A stretch of 64,000 bases of DNA from positions 27,937 through 91,936 of the forward strand of contig NZ_JBFLUG010000015.1 in NCBI RefSeq assembly GCF_041008525.1. The letters are read 5' to 3'. Within the stretch, counting starts at the first letter, position 1. Each line of letters opens with the position of its first letter. Source of the stretch: Parafrankia sp041008525 (GTDB taxonomy: Bacteria; Actinomycetota; Actinomycetes; Frankiales; Frankiaceae). The translations under genes were made by a program, and so were the position numbers. Below are positions 24,807 to 33,161 of the stretch, one piece after another. Under the pieces are notes generated by a model. It did not search any database. It was given only the letters and a program-made list of their open reading frames with translations, and was not told where the DNA came from.

Positions 24807-26252
24807 TCAGGGCCCGGTGGTCACGAGGCGCGCGTGGCGTCCACCGGGCCCGGCCGCGGGTGCCGCAGTGCCCCGCCCGGCCGGGAGGAACATCTTGTCC
24901 GCGGCCCGTGGGCCGTATGAGGTCAGGGTCACCGGCGCCCCCAGCGCCGCCGCCACCCGATCGGGCCACTCCTCGGGCGCGACGCGCACGCCGGGCAGCG
25001 GCTCGGCCCGGGCCAGCCGCTCGGTGAGCGCCGCCTGCCGCTCCAGATCGCCGGGCGGCCCTGGCTCCAGCCGGCGCACGCACTCCCCGTCGATCCGGTA
25101 GCCGGCGCAGAACGCCAGCCGCAGCGGCAGCCGTGCGGCCACGTCCAGATGGGTCAGGGCCACCGCGTCCACGCCACCCGCCGCGTCGACCGCGTACCGG
25201 TGCGCGACCGCGTCGAAGTGCCCCACCCGGAACCGCCCCTGCCACCTGCCGGTCCCGTTGTGGACGTCCGGCAGCACCGCGGCCAGCTCGGCGTCCTCGG
25301 TCACCAGCGGGCCGGGCCCGTGCCGCGTCGTGTAGCAGCGGACGACCCCGAGCCGCCGGGCCGCGCCGCGCAGACCCACCTGGGCGAGCAGCTCCTCGGC
25401 GTTGGCCGCTGTCGTCGTCGACCAGGTCGTGTACGGATGGAAGCCGTGCCACTCGTCGAGCAGCACGCCCTGTGCCCCCTCGAACACCACCGGCCCGCGG
25501 GCGCACAGCACACGCAGCCAGGAACCGTCGACGATCCGCGCGGCCTGCCCGAAGGCGCGCAGGACCGCCACGACGTCCTCGACCTCCGGTACCGCCGGCA
25601 GCTCGGCCGGCGCGCCGGGCCCTGCCGGCCTGCTCAGGCCGGTCAGCTCGGCGTGCGTCCAGTCGCGGAGCTCGTGCAGCCGGCGGCGCAGCCGGGACGG
25701 GTTCGCGCCCGCGCAGTCGGCGACCCGCGGCGCGATATCGGGCCGGGTCTGCGCGTAGGAAACCGTCTCGCCGATCCCCATCCCGCACGATCCGTGCGCC
25801 CCCGCTCCGCGTGCCAGCTCGCGGGCCTGGTTCACCACCGCGTGGTAGGGCGTGGTGAGCAGGGCGTCGCCGTCGACCGTCAGCCGCCCGAACGGGTCAG
25901 GCACTCCCACGGACTCCAGGTGCACGGCCTCCGCGACCAGCGCGAACGGGTCGACGAGCACGGTGCGGGCCAGGTGCGTCGCGCAGCCTGCGGTGAAGGA
26001 ACCCGCGCCGAACTGGGCGAAGGTGTGATGCCGGCCGTCGTCGGTCACGACGTTGTGCGCCGCCTGGGCGCCGCCGTTGAAACGCACCACCGACGGCACT
26101 CGCCCGGCATCGGCCGCCCGGGCGCACAGCCAGTCGACCACCGTGCCCTTGCCCGCGTCGCCGAAACCAAGATCGGTGACGATGACGTGGTCGCCCGGCC
26201 CGTCCCCGTCCCCGTCCGGCCAGGTCACAGTGGATGTCCGCCCTGGTGCCAC
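24807..26252 (-). CDS. diverged adenylosuccinate synthetase (PurA) paralogue
   Basis: A 481-aa PurA-fold protein. The catalytic loop reads LGFGDAGKGTVVDW (PurA: WGDEGKGK), keeping the Asp base (Asp32) but losing the Glu. GGAQAAHN replaces GGHNAGHT with the second His kept. GSCGMGIGE replaces the TTGRGIG IMP loop. FEGAQGVLLDEWHG, YTTRHGPGP and LTHLDV are conserved. It probably still couples a nucleotide to an amino-acid-like nucleophile with GTP, but substrate specificity is likely changed. It is last in an operon with vWA, J-domain/kinase and Nudix genes, so this is not the housekeeping purA. It starts at GTG 26252 with GAGAGGA upstream. Confidence 0.82.
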   Translation of the reverse strand: MAPGRTSTVTWPDGDGDGPGDHVIVTDLGFGDAGKGTVVDWLCARAADAGRVPSVVRFNGGAQAAHNVVTDDGRHHTFAQFGAGSFTAGCATHLARTVLVDPFALVAEAVHLESVGVPDPFGRLTVDGDALLTTPYHAVVNQARELARGAGAHGSCGMGIGETVSYAQTRPDIAPRVADCAGANPSRLRRRLHELRDWTHAELTGLSRPAGPGAPAELPAVPEVEDVVAVLRAFGQAARIVDGSWLRVLCARGPVVFEGAQGVLLDEWHGFHPYTTWSTTTAANAEELLAQVGLRGAARRLGVVRCYTTRHGPGPLVTEDAELAAVLPDVHNGTGRWQGRFRVGHFDAVAHRYAVDAAGGVDAVALTHLDVAARLPLRLAFCAGYRIDGECVRRLEPGPPGDLERQAALTERLARAEPLPGVRVAPEEWPDRVAAALGAPVTLTSYGPRAADKMFLPAGRGTAAPAAGPGGRHARLVTTGP

Positions 26253-26265
26253 AGCCTTCGTCCTC

Positions 26266-27282
26266 TCAGAGCCGGGCGATGCCGGGGCCGTCGGCCTCGG
26301 CGACCCGGGCGTTCAGCGCGCGGGCGCCGCGGGCGACCACGGCACGGGTGTTGCGGGAGCTGGCGGTGCGGGCGTACCGGGCCAGCGCCCGCCCGACGCT
26401 GGGCGCCGCCCGCTGCGCGCCGACGTCCCGCAGGTGGTCGAGCCCCGCGTCGAGGTCGATGGCCGCCTCGTTGATCCCGATGGTCAGCGCGATCGTCTCG
26501 CACACCGCGTCGAGGTCGTCCAGCTCCAGCACCCGCTCGCCGAGCAGCCCGCGCCAGGTGCCGATCACCTCCCGGTCACCGGCGTAGGACGTCCCGGCCG
26601 GCAGAATGAAGTACACGTTGTAGCGGCGTTCCAGCTCGGCGACGATCTGCTCGACCGGGATGCTCTCCGCCAGCTGGTCGCCGACCACGGCCGCGACCTG
26701 GCTCGGCATCACCCGGTTGTAGGGCAGCTCGTCGCCGACGATGAACAGGTAGCCCCGCTGGCCGCGCCGCTCGAAACAGTCCGTCGAGGTGTGGCGGGCC
26801 ATGAAGTACATCGCCAGCTCGTAGGACTCGTGTTTCTGGCCGCCACCGCCGCCCTCGAGCATCATCGCGCCGAGCTGGTCGTCCATCCGGTTGTCCGACT
26901 CGAACTGGCCGACCTGCAGCGGAACCCGGTCGCAGGTCGCGTCACCGATGCCGCCGAAGAGGATCTGCGGGTGCCGGGCATAACCTTTGCGCAGCAGCAA
27001 TCCGTGCAGCTCCGGCAGCCGGGTCTGCAGGGTGCGCGGGACCTGCCCCATCGACCCCGTCACGTCGAACAGGACGGCAATGGCCAGGCTGTCGGGATGG
27101 TCCTCGCTGTCCCGGCTCTCACGGGCTGTGACCAGCCACGGATCCAGGTCGGGATGCGCCTTCCAGCTGCGCCGGCTGCTCGCCCGCATCGAGTCGCTGT
27201 ACTCGAACGCGCTCGCCCCGCTGCGGGCACGGTAGCCCGCGGCCGCCGCATACACATCGGTCGACCAGTAGCCGCTGCCCAT
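26266..27282 (-). CDS. von Willebrand factor A domain protein
   Basis: A 338-aa soluble protein with one vWA domain (about residues 65-250). FDVTGSMG (Asp73, Thr75, Ser77) is the metal-ion-dependent adhesion site; GGIGDAT and FIVGDELPY supply later MIDAS positions. It has no signal peptide or membrane helix, so it acts in the cytosol, as vWA proteins in bacterial chaperone or conflict modules do. It lies 13 bp before the PurA-like gene. The C-terminal ~50 residues are Arg/Ala-rich. Partner proteins are likely the neighbouring J-domain/kinase and PurA-like products. Confidence 0.85.
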   Translation of the reverse strand: MGSGYWSTDVYAAAAGYRARSGASAFEYSDSMRASSRRSWKAHPDLDPWLVTARESRDSEDHPDSLAIAVLFDVTGSMGQVPRTLQTRLPELHGLLLRKGYARHPQILFGGIGDATCDRVPLQVGQFESDNRMDDQLGAMMLEGGGGGQKHESYELAMYFMARHTSTDCFERRGQRGYLFIVGDELPYNRVMPSQVAAVVGDQLAESIPVEQIVAELERRYNVYFILPAGTSYAGDREVIGTWRGLLGERVLELDDLDAVCETIALTIGINEAAIDLDAGLDHLRDVGAQRAAPSVGRALARYARTASSRNTRAVVARGARALNARVAEADGPGIARL

Positions 27283-27326
27283 GATGTCTCTCCCGCCTTC
27301 CCGGAACGGATCCGGTTCTCGTCAGT

Positions 27327-27415
27327 GATCGTCGGTTTCTTCGGTGATCGTCGGTTTCTCCGGCAGTCGTCGGCTTCCTCGGCAGTCGTCGGCTTCCTCG
27401 ACAGTCGTCGGCTCA
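27327..27415. repeat. 19-bp tandem repeat (about 4.7 copies) before the vWA gene
   Basis: Copies begin at 27327, 27346, 27365, 27384 and 27403 with an exact 19-bp period and core TCGTCGG. The array fills most of the 130-bp spacer between the kinase-like gene and the vWA gene and touches the end of the former. Because the period is not a multiple of three it is unlikely to be coding. Confidence 0.75.
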
Positions 27416-28741
27416 CGCCGGGCTTCCCGCCGGCAGGGGCGGGAGGTGGAACCTCCTGAAGCGACGCGGTCCGAACAGCCGTTCCAGCAGCTCGTCCAGC
27501 TCGCCGAGCAGTCGCCAGGCGTCATGCGGTCGGCGCGCGGCGGCCCGCAGGGTGCAGCCCTGCGCGAACCGCCGCAGCGGAACCGGGACGTCCGGTCCGA
27601 GCAGGAAGGTCATGCAGCGGGTGGCGAGATAGATGTCCGTCGCCTCGTCGGGCGGCTGCCGCGCCGGCACCTCCGGCGGGTACATCTGTGCGAAGCCCGG
27701 GACGACAGCCGGCACCCGGGCCCCGCTCACGCCGGTGCCGCCGCCCCGGACAACGCTGTAGCACCAGTCGACCAGCACGAGTCCGTGCAGGTCAGGGTGG
27801 ATGAGGACGTGGTCGGGGACGACAGCGCCGTGCAGCACCCCGGCGCGGTGGGCGTAGCCGAGAGCCACCAGCAGCCGGCGCCACATCCAGGCGACGTCCC
27901 GCGGGTCGACCCCCTGCGGGTAGGCGGCGCGGATCCGGCTGAGCGAGCAGAAACCGTCGAGCCGCCCGAGGGCGTTGACCCGCCGCGCCCCGGCTGTGCC
28001 CGCCGCGGCCTCATCCCCCGGGACGTGCAGGAACGACTCGACCAGCCGGGGCGCGTAGGCGGCGAAGCGCCGGTCACCCTGGCGGGCGAGCCGACCCAGC
28101 GCGGCCGCCTCCCGCTCCATCAGATCGTTGTCCGCACCGGAACGCGGGATCTTGAGCAGCACCTCGTGGGCCGCTCCGCCCCCGGCCGACCGGCATTCGG
28201 CCGGGTGCAGGCGGGCTACGTCACCTTCGACGACAGCCCCGGCGGCACCGGCGACCCCACCTACGGGCCCGTCCGGCCCCTGGGCCACGCGGCGGCGCGA
28301 CGTCCGCAGCGTGTACGTGTGACGCCCGGTACGAAGAACCGCCGTCCCATCCCCGTCCCTCTCCGCTTTTCCGGCAGTGTGGCCCGGGTCCGCGGCCCCC
28401 GCGGCACCCGCGGCACCCGCGGCGGTGCGGGCCGCGGTGTTGCCAGGTCGGCCCCACGTGGGGCCGGGCCGCCCGCCGCCGGTGACGGATCCGGGCAGGT
28501 CCTCGAGCTGCTGGTAGCGCATCCACAGCTCACCGAGCCGGACGAACCCGTCGGTCGCGGCGCCCGCGCTGCCCGCCGGCGCCCGGTCGGGATGCACCAG
28601 CCGGGCCAGCCGCCGGTAACCAGCCACCCCGGGCGTGGGCCCGAACACCCCGACGAGATCCTCCCGCCCGGCCGCCGCCGGGACGTCCCTCAGCAGGCGC
28701 AACGCCTCGTCGAGGCTGGCCGGGACGGCAGGCTCAGGCAT
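27413..28741 (-). CDS. J-domain fused to a degenerate protein-kinase-like domain
   Basis: A 442-aa protein. Residues ~8-80 look like a DnaJ J-domain, with YRRLARLVHPDR giving the HPD tripeptide at 50-52. An Ala/Gly-rich linker follows to ~130. Residues ~180-435 resemble a protein kinase: VLLKIPR (Lys197) for the ATP-lysine, GVLHGAVVPDHVLIH (304-) in place of the catalytic loop, and LVDWCYS (325-) in place of DFG. The usual catalytic-loop Asp is absent (HGA), so it may be a pseudokinase. It may recruit Hsp70 to a client; the partner is unknown. The start at ATG 28741 overlaps the Nudix gene by 8 bp. Confidence 0.78.
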   Translation of the reverse strand: MPEPAVPASLDEALRLLRDVPAAAGREDLVGVFGPTPGVAGYRRLARLVHPDRAPAGSAGAATDGFVRLGELWMRYQQLEDLPGSVTGGGRPGPTWGRPGNTAARTAAGAAGAAGAADPGHTAGKAERDGDGTAVLRTGRHTYTLRTSRRRVAQGPDGPVGGVAGAAGAVVEGDVARLHPAECRSAGGGAAHEVLLKIPRSGADNDLMEREAAALGRLARQGDRRFAAYAPRLVESFLHVPGDEAAAGTAGARRVNALGRLDGFCSLSRIRAAYPQGVDPRDVAWMWRRLLVALGYAHRAGVLHGAVVPDHVLIHPDLHGLVLVDWCYSVVRGGGTGVSGARVPAVVPGFAQMYPPEVPARQPPDEATDIYLATRCMTFLLGPDVPVPLRRFAQGCTLRAAARRPHDAWRLLGELDELLERLFGPRRFRRFHLPPLPAGSPA

Positions 28742-29690
28742 CACCCGCACCGCCCGCTTCGGGCCCGGACGGCCGCAGCAGCGCCGGGTGCAGCAGCTTC
28801 GCGGGCCCCGCCTGGTACAACCGGGCCCGGCGCCCGCCTCGGCTGCCGCCGCGTTCGGTGGTGGTCCCGGTGTCCTCCAGGAAGCCCGGCACCGACAGGA
28901 CCTTGCGGTGGAAGTTCGCGGCGTGCGGTGCCCGGCCCCAGACCGTGGTGTAGACCTCACGCAGCTCGGTGATGGTGAACTGTTCGCCGACGAACGCGGT
29001 CGCCAGCGGCGTGTACTCGATCTTCGATCGAGCCCGCTCGACCCCGTCGGCGAGAATCCGCCCGTGGTCGAAGGCCAGATCGCCCGGAAGCACGGCGTCG
29101 AACGGCAGGTCACCGACCACGGAGGTGTCGAACGCCACGCCGCCCGACCCGGTCGCCAGCGGCAGCCAGGCGGCCGCCGCCGCGTCGCCGCCCGCGGTCG
29201 GGTCCGGCAGGTCCGGCGCGAAGGCGAGATAGGCGACCGAGATCACCCGCATGCGCGGGTCCCGGCCCGGGGTGCCGTAGGTGCCGAGCTGTTCCAGATG
29301 CACCCGCGCCGATCCGGCGGGCCGGACAGCACCCGGTGCGCCGGGTGGTTCGTCGGGGAGTCCGTCGGGTGGCCGCGCGTCGGCCTCCGCCGCGGTCAGT
29401 CCGGTCTCCTCGACCAGTTCACGGGCCGCGGCCTCGGGAAGATCCTCTTCGAGGGGATGTCCTGTCCCGTCCGGGCGCGGGCGGACGAACCCGCCGGGCA
29501 GTGCCCAGCGGCCCGCGAAGGGCTCTTCGCCCCGGCGCACGAGCAGGACGTGCAGTTTCCGCTCCCGCACTGTCAGCGCCACGACATCCACCGTCACCGC
29601 GACCGGGTCGAAAGCCCGCGGGTCATAGGTGCTCGGGTCGTACCCGCCACCCGCCCGCGGACGGGTCGGTCCGGCCTCGACCTCCGGCAT
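28734..29690 (-). CDS. Nudix / NrtR-like regulator
   Basis: A 318-aa protein with an N-terminal Nudix domain (VDVVALTVRERKLHVLLV, then GRWALPGGF and the box end AARELVEETGL; the box has an extra loop) and a C-terminal winged helix (FTITELREVYTTVWG, NFHRKVLSVPGFLEDTG) as in NrtR regulators of NAD metabolism, which sense ADP-ribose. The box glutamates remain, so hydrolysis may persist. It is first gene of the four-gene operon with J-kinase, vWA and PurA-like genes and probably regulates it. An inverted repeat lies ~100 bp upstream. Confidence 0.85.
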   Translation of the reverse strand: MPEVEAGPTRPRAGGGYDPSTYDPRAFDPVAVTVDVVALTVRERKLHVLLVRRGEEPFAGRWALPGGFVRPRPDGTGHPLEEDLPEAAARELVEETGLTAAEADARPPDGLPDEPPGAPGAVRPAGSARVHLEQLGTYGTPGRDPRMRVISVAYLAFAPDLPDPTAGGDAAAAAWLPLATGSGGVAFDTSVVGDLPFDAVLPGDLAFDHGRILADGVERARSKIEYTPLATAFVGEQFTITELREVYTTVWGRAPHAANFHRKVLSVPGFLEDTGTTTERGGSRGGRRARLYQAGPAKLLHPALLRPSGPEAGGAGDA

Positions 29691-29787
29691 GGTTCACCGC
29701 CTTCGCTTCTGGCAGGTGCCGGCGGGACCTCCGTGCCAGGCTCGCCCCCGCGACGCGCCCCGCCGGCCCGCCGGCATCCGACAGTTC

Positions 29788-29802
29788 ATCTCATTACGAG
29801 AT
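29788..29802. promoter_or_regulatory. candidate operator ATCTC-N5-GAGAT upstream of the Nudix operon
   Basis: A perfect 5-bp inverted repeat with a 5-base spacer sits in the only AT-rich part of the 276-bp divergent spacer between the Nudix/NrtR-like operon and the mini-zincin gene. It is a candidate autoregulatory site for the NrtR-like protein; no consensus match is claimed. Confidence 0.35.
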
Positions 29803-29966
29803 TTTCTAGATGTGAGAGTAACCAGGCGGGCGTCCGAGGAACAAGCCCTCGCCCGCACCCGGCGCTGTCCCACGGGCGACACCCTCGCCAGGCGACCGCC
29901 AGGCAACACCCTCACCAGGCGCCCGGTGAGACCGCGCGGAGCCGCCGGTACGGGCAGGATGGATCT

Positions 29967-30308
29967 GTGGACGCGGTCAGCCCGGAGCGGTTCGAGGAGC
30001 TGGTCGTCACCGCGCTCGACAGCCTGCCGCCCGAGCTGGGACGGCAGATGCGCAACGTGGCCGTCCTCGTCGAGGACGACTCCGAGGACGGCGTGCTCGG
30101 CCTCTACGAAGGGGTGCCGCTCACCGAGCGGGGCGACTGGTACAGCGGCGTGCTCCCCGACCGGATCACCATCTACCGGATGCCGATCTGCGCCGTGAGC
30201 GCATCAGAGGAGGACGTGGTGCGCGAGGTGCGGATCACGGTGATTCACGAGATCGCCCACCACTTCGGCATCGACGACGCGCGCCTGCACGAGCTCGGCT
30301 GGAGCTGA
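29967..30308 (+). CDS. minimal zincin-like metallopeptidase (Zincin_1/DUF1025)
   Basis: A 113-aa protein with the compact HExxHxxGxxD zinc site in TVIHEIAHHFGIDDARL, and the family pattern GVLGLYEGVPLTERG followed by DRITIYRMPI. This size and order match the small actinobacterial Zincin_1 family, whose substrates are unknown. It starts at GTG 29967, divergent from the Nudix operon. Ordinary chromosomal neighbours give no pathway clue. Confidence 0.85.
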   Translation: MDAVSPERFEELVVTALDSLPPELGRQMRNVAVLVEDDSEDGVLGLYEGVPLTERGDWYSGVLPDRITIYRMPICAVSASEEDVVREVRITVIHEIAHHFGIDDARLHELGWS

Positions 30309-30388
30309 GCCGAGACCGATCCCGCTCGTAGCGGCACCCATGGAGGAACGCTCAGCCCACACTTACCGACATTGCCGGGCAGGATCGG

Positions 30389-30964
30389 ATGGTGCGGACA
30401 CGTCGGGCAGCGGAGGACGACTGGCCGGCCATCTGGCCGGTGTGGCACGCAGTCGTCGCCGAGGGTGAGACGTGCCTGTGGGATCCCGACACCGGGGAGG
30501 CTCGCGCCCGAGGGCTGTGGATGCTGCCCGCACCCGCCGAGGTGCTGGTCATGGAGGTCGACGACGGGCCTGCCTCGACGCGGGTGGTCGCCACGGCGCT
30601 GCTCGTCCCCAGCCAGCCGGACCTCGGCAACCACGTGGCACTCGCCCAGCTCCTCGTCGACCCCGCCCTGGTCAACCTCGGCGGCGGCGCGTTCGGGCCC
30701 GGCGGGTACCACGGGCCCAGCGGCGCGCAGGGCATCGGCCGGGCCGCCGGCGAGGGAATGATCGATCACGCCGCGGACCTCGGCTACCACGCGATGCAGC
30801 TCAACGCCGTGGTGGCCGCCAACACCCGACTGGTCGCACTGTGGCGATCACTGTCGTTCCGGGTGGTCGGCACGCTGCCCGCAGCGTTCCGCCATCCGTG
30901 GCAGGGAGATGTCGACCTCTACGTGATGCACCGATTCCTCCCCCCGCCGACCCGCGCGGTGTAG
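30389..30964 (+). CDS. GNAT-family N-acetyltransferase
   Basis: A 191-aa acetyltransferase. An N-terminal RRAAEDDWPAIWPVWHAV strand-helix and the late motif MQLNAVVAANTRLVALWRSL with FRVVGTLP form the recognisable GNAT core; the acetyl-CoA motif Q/R-x-x-G-x-G/A is modified (GAQGIGRAAGEGMIDHA). It has a typical actinobacterial N-acetyltransferase layout with unknown acceptor. It follows the mini-zincin by 80 bp on the same strand and ends 16 bp from a convergent stop. Confidence 0.83.
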   Translation: MVRTRRAAEDDWPAIWPVWHAVVAEGETCLWDPDTGEARARGLWMLPAPAEVLVMEVDDGPASTRVVATALLVPSQPDLGNHVALAQLLVDPALVNLGGGAFGPGGYHGPSGAQGIGRAAGEGMIDHAADLGYHAMQLNAVVAANTRLVALWRSLSFRVVGTLPAAFRHPWQGDVDLYVMHRFLPPPTRAV

Positions 30965-30980
30965 CTGGCCTCCCCGCGGC

Positions 30981-32042
30981 TCAGGTGCCCGCGCCGGCAC
31001 CACCGCTCGAACCGGCACCACCGCTCGCCGCCGCCGCGTTTCCCGCGGCCTCGGCGGCCTCGGCCTCCGCCCAGATGTCGTTGAAAAGCTCGATCCGCTC
31101 GCCGATGCGGGTCCGGTCGAACCAGAGGTTGGTGCTGGTGATACTCGAGCCCGGCAGTGCCCCGACCTCCACCTCGTAGCTGACCTCGTCGTCGAAGAGA
31201 ATGAAGTCGCGGAAGGTGTTGCGCCAGCCGGTCACCGCCCGGCCGAGTTGTGATCCGCCGGGAACGACGACACTGTGGACCTTGATGCCGGCGGCCCGCT
31301 GCTCGTCACAGATCTTCAGGAAGTCAGCGTTGCGGAGAATTTTCTCGTTGTTCAGAATGAAGACGCGGCGGACGTTTACGCCGCGGGCGACCGCCTCCCG
31401 CTGTGCCATCAGGTAGGCGCGACCAAGCTCGCTTTTCCAGAACCCGTCGCTGAAGCTGCGCCGCCCGCCGTCGGCGGTCGTCGTGCTGGTGGCGGAAATC
31501 GTGCGCCCGGTGGTACGGGTGAGGGTCAGCAGCCAGTCGCGGTCCTCACCCGGGCAGCTCACCGAATCACCTTCCAGCCCACGCAGCAGTTCGTTCAGCG
31601 CCCGGATCTCCTCGGTCACCAGACGGCCGAGAACGGGCGCCGGCGGGACGAACCGTGCCGCCCGCTCGATCAGCCCGCTGATGGGCCGCGAGTTGGGCAC
31701 CGCCGTCTCCACCGCCGAGTTCTCCAGCGACTCGAGCAGGCGTGCCCCGCGGTCGACCCGGTCCAGCCGCCGCGTGACCGTCTGCCGCGTCGTGTCGAGC
31801 TCACTGGTCACCAGCTGGGCGAAGGTGCCCAGGCGCTGCTCCTGCCCCAGCACGACGGTCTCCATCCGGTCCTCCAGGGACGCCAGATGATGCACGACCA
31901 GCACGACACCGCCGATGAAGACCGAGAGCATCGTCGTCCAGGTCATCTCCCCGTCAAGCAGGTAACTGATCAGGAAGGTGGCGCCGCCGGTGGCCAGCGC
32001 CAGCGCGATCTCCCTGACGATTCTCAAAGCAGGCACGTCCAC
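30981..32042 (-). CDS. membrane-anchored protein of unknown function at the end of the SCO2521-2525-type operon
   Basis: A 353-aa protein with two N-terminal membrane helices (about residues 11-28 and 35-52), a helical/coiled region with many Arg and Thr (60-110) and a C-terminal cytosolic domain containing SELGRAYLMAQREAVARG, RRVFILNN and KVHSVVVPG, then a Gly/Ala/Ser tail. The domain looks like those found in PLD-fold or DUF-type membrane proteins of actinobacteria, but I cannot name the family securely. It starts at GTG 32042, 27 bp after the SCO2521-like gene, so it probably belongs to that operon and could anchor the complex at the membrane. Confidence 0.7.
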   Translation of the reverse strand: MDVPALRIVREIALALATGGATFLISYLLDGEMTWTTMLSVFIGGVVLVVHHLASLEDRMETVVLGQEQRLGTFAQLVTSELDTTRQTVTRRLDRVDRGARLLESLENSAVETAVPNSRPISGLIERAARFVPPAPVLGRLVTEEIRALNELLRGLEGDSVSCPGEDRDWLLTLTRTTGRTISATSTTTADGGRRSFSDGFWKSELGRAYLMAQREAVARGVNVRRVFILNNEKILRNADFLKICDEQRAAGIKVHSVVVPGGSQLGRAVTGWRNTFRDFILFDDEVSYEVEVGALPGSSITSTNLWFDRTRIGERIELFNDIWAEAEAAEAAGNAAAASGGAGSSGGAGAGT

Positions 32043-32069
32043 CCCGTTCGGTCGGCCGCCAGTACCGGT

Positions 32070-33161
32070 TCAGGCCCGGTGGGAAATCCCCTCGACGCCG
32101 TCCTGGAAGACCAGGTTTCCGTGGGCCGGCGCCGCGGCCGGCTTTTCGAGCACGGCCAGGAGCAACTGGTTCTGGATCTGGCCGCGCAGACTCGTCCACT
32201 GGCGAGAGAAGCCGGGACGGCTCTCAAGTGCGGCCCACATCCAGCCCAGGTCCTCGGCGACTCTGGCGCCCGGCATCCACAGGTGGAGCAGATGGTCGAC
32301 GGCCGGGCGGATGCGGGCCACCACTTCGGCGGCCGGATCGACACCGATTCTGCTGTTCTCCATCAGATTCGCGACGGTGGTCAGCAGCCAGTCATGCAGA
32401 GCGAGATCCTCGCAGGCAACCACCGCCTCGGCCGGATCGCTGATCGATGCCGGCAGCCGTAGTCGTACTGTCCGCGACGTCTCGTCGTGGACAACGAGTT
32501 CAATATCCGGTGATTCTGCCAGCTCACCGGAATCCGGAGACCGCCAGGTTACGGCGAACCGCAGTCTTGTCCGGCGTGCCCGCAACATCGTCACCCGGTC
32601 GATGTAAGGCATGCGTTGCACCTGATTGAGCAGTCGGTTCACGACAGCGCCGAGATCGAGTGGCTCGCGGGCGGGGCCGGCGGCCGGGGACGACCGCGCG
32701 GAGTCCCGTAGGAAGCCCGCGGTCAGGTCCGACGCGCCGCAGCGCGCGCCGACCTCGATGGTCCCCGGATTCGTCAGGTAGTGCGACCACGGCAGCCGGC
32801 GTTCGCCGGCTGCCCGGACGAGGCGGGCCCGCGCCGATGCCTGCAGGATGATCCCGCCGGTGACGGATGCCCGGGCCAGGACAGTTCCCACCCCGTCCGC
32901 CCGGGTGCCCGAGCCGGTGGGGAGCGGGCAGTGCACGCCCACTCGTTCATCCGGAGACACCGCGTAGGTGAAGGGCCTGGTCGCGCGGAGGACCCGGCGA
33001 CCCGGGTCCAGATCAAGGAGCCGGGCGACGGTGTCCGCGCCGACCTGGTGCGAGTTCTGCAGCAGGGTGGTCCGGACCTCGCCGACGAGGACGTCCAGGT
33101 TCTCCGCCGGAGCCGGCCCGGCACGCGCCCGCGCGGGGGCCGGTCGCGTCGAGGCGGGCAT
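32070..33161 (-). CDS. SCO2521-family protein
   Basis: A 363-aa protein corresponding by order and length to the SCO2521 family of the actinobacterial SCO2521-SCO2525 gene set. No catalytic motif is recognised. It begins with an Ala/Pro/Arg-rich leader, then LDVLVGEVRTTLLQNSHQV and VHCPLPTGSGTRADGVGTV. It starts at ATG 33161, sharing one base with the stop of the previous gene (TGATG), so the two are translationally coupled. Identification rests on gene order plus general recall of the family, not on a search. Confidence 0.65.
   Translation of the reverse strand: MPASTRPAPARARAGPAPAENLDVLVGEVRTTLLQNSHQVGADTVARLLDLDPGRRVLRATRPFTYAVSPDERVGVHCPLPTGSGTRADGVGTVLARASVTGGIILQASARARLVRAAGERRLPWSHYLTNPGTIEVGARCGASDLTAGFLRDSARSSPAAGPAREPLDLGAVVNRLLNQVQRMPYIDRVTMLRARRTRLRFAVTWRSPDSGELAESPDIELVVHDETSRTVRLRLPASISDPAEAVVACEDLALHDWLLTTVANLMENSRIGVDPAAEVVARIRPAVDHLLHLWMPGARVAEDLGWMWAALESRPGFSRQWTSLRGQIQNQLLLAVLEKPAAAPAHGNLVFQDGVEGISHRA

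Noticed and set aside
24807..26252. Housekeeping purA
   Set aside because: Key loops are altered and the neighbours are Nudix/vWA/J-kinase genes, so a paralogue is more likely.
27327..27415. CRISPR array
   Set aside because: Direct tandem 19-bp units without unique spacers; not a CRISPR structure.
27344..28972. A 542-codon plus-strand frame opposite the J-domain/kinase gene
   Set aside because: The minus-strand protein has HPD, lysine and DWC motifs; this frame is a reverse-strand artefact beginning inside the tandem repeat.
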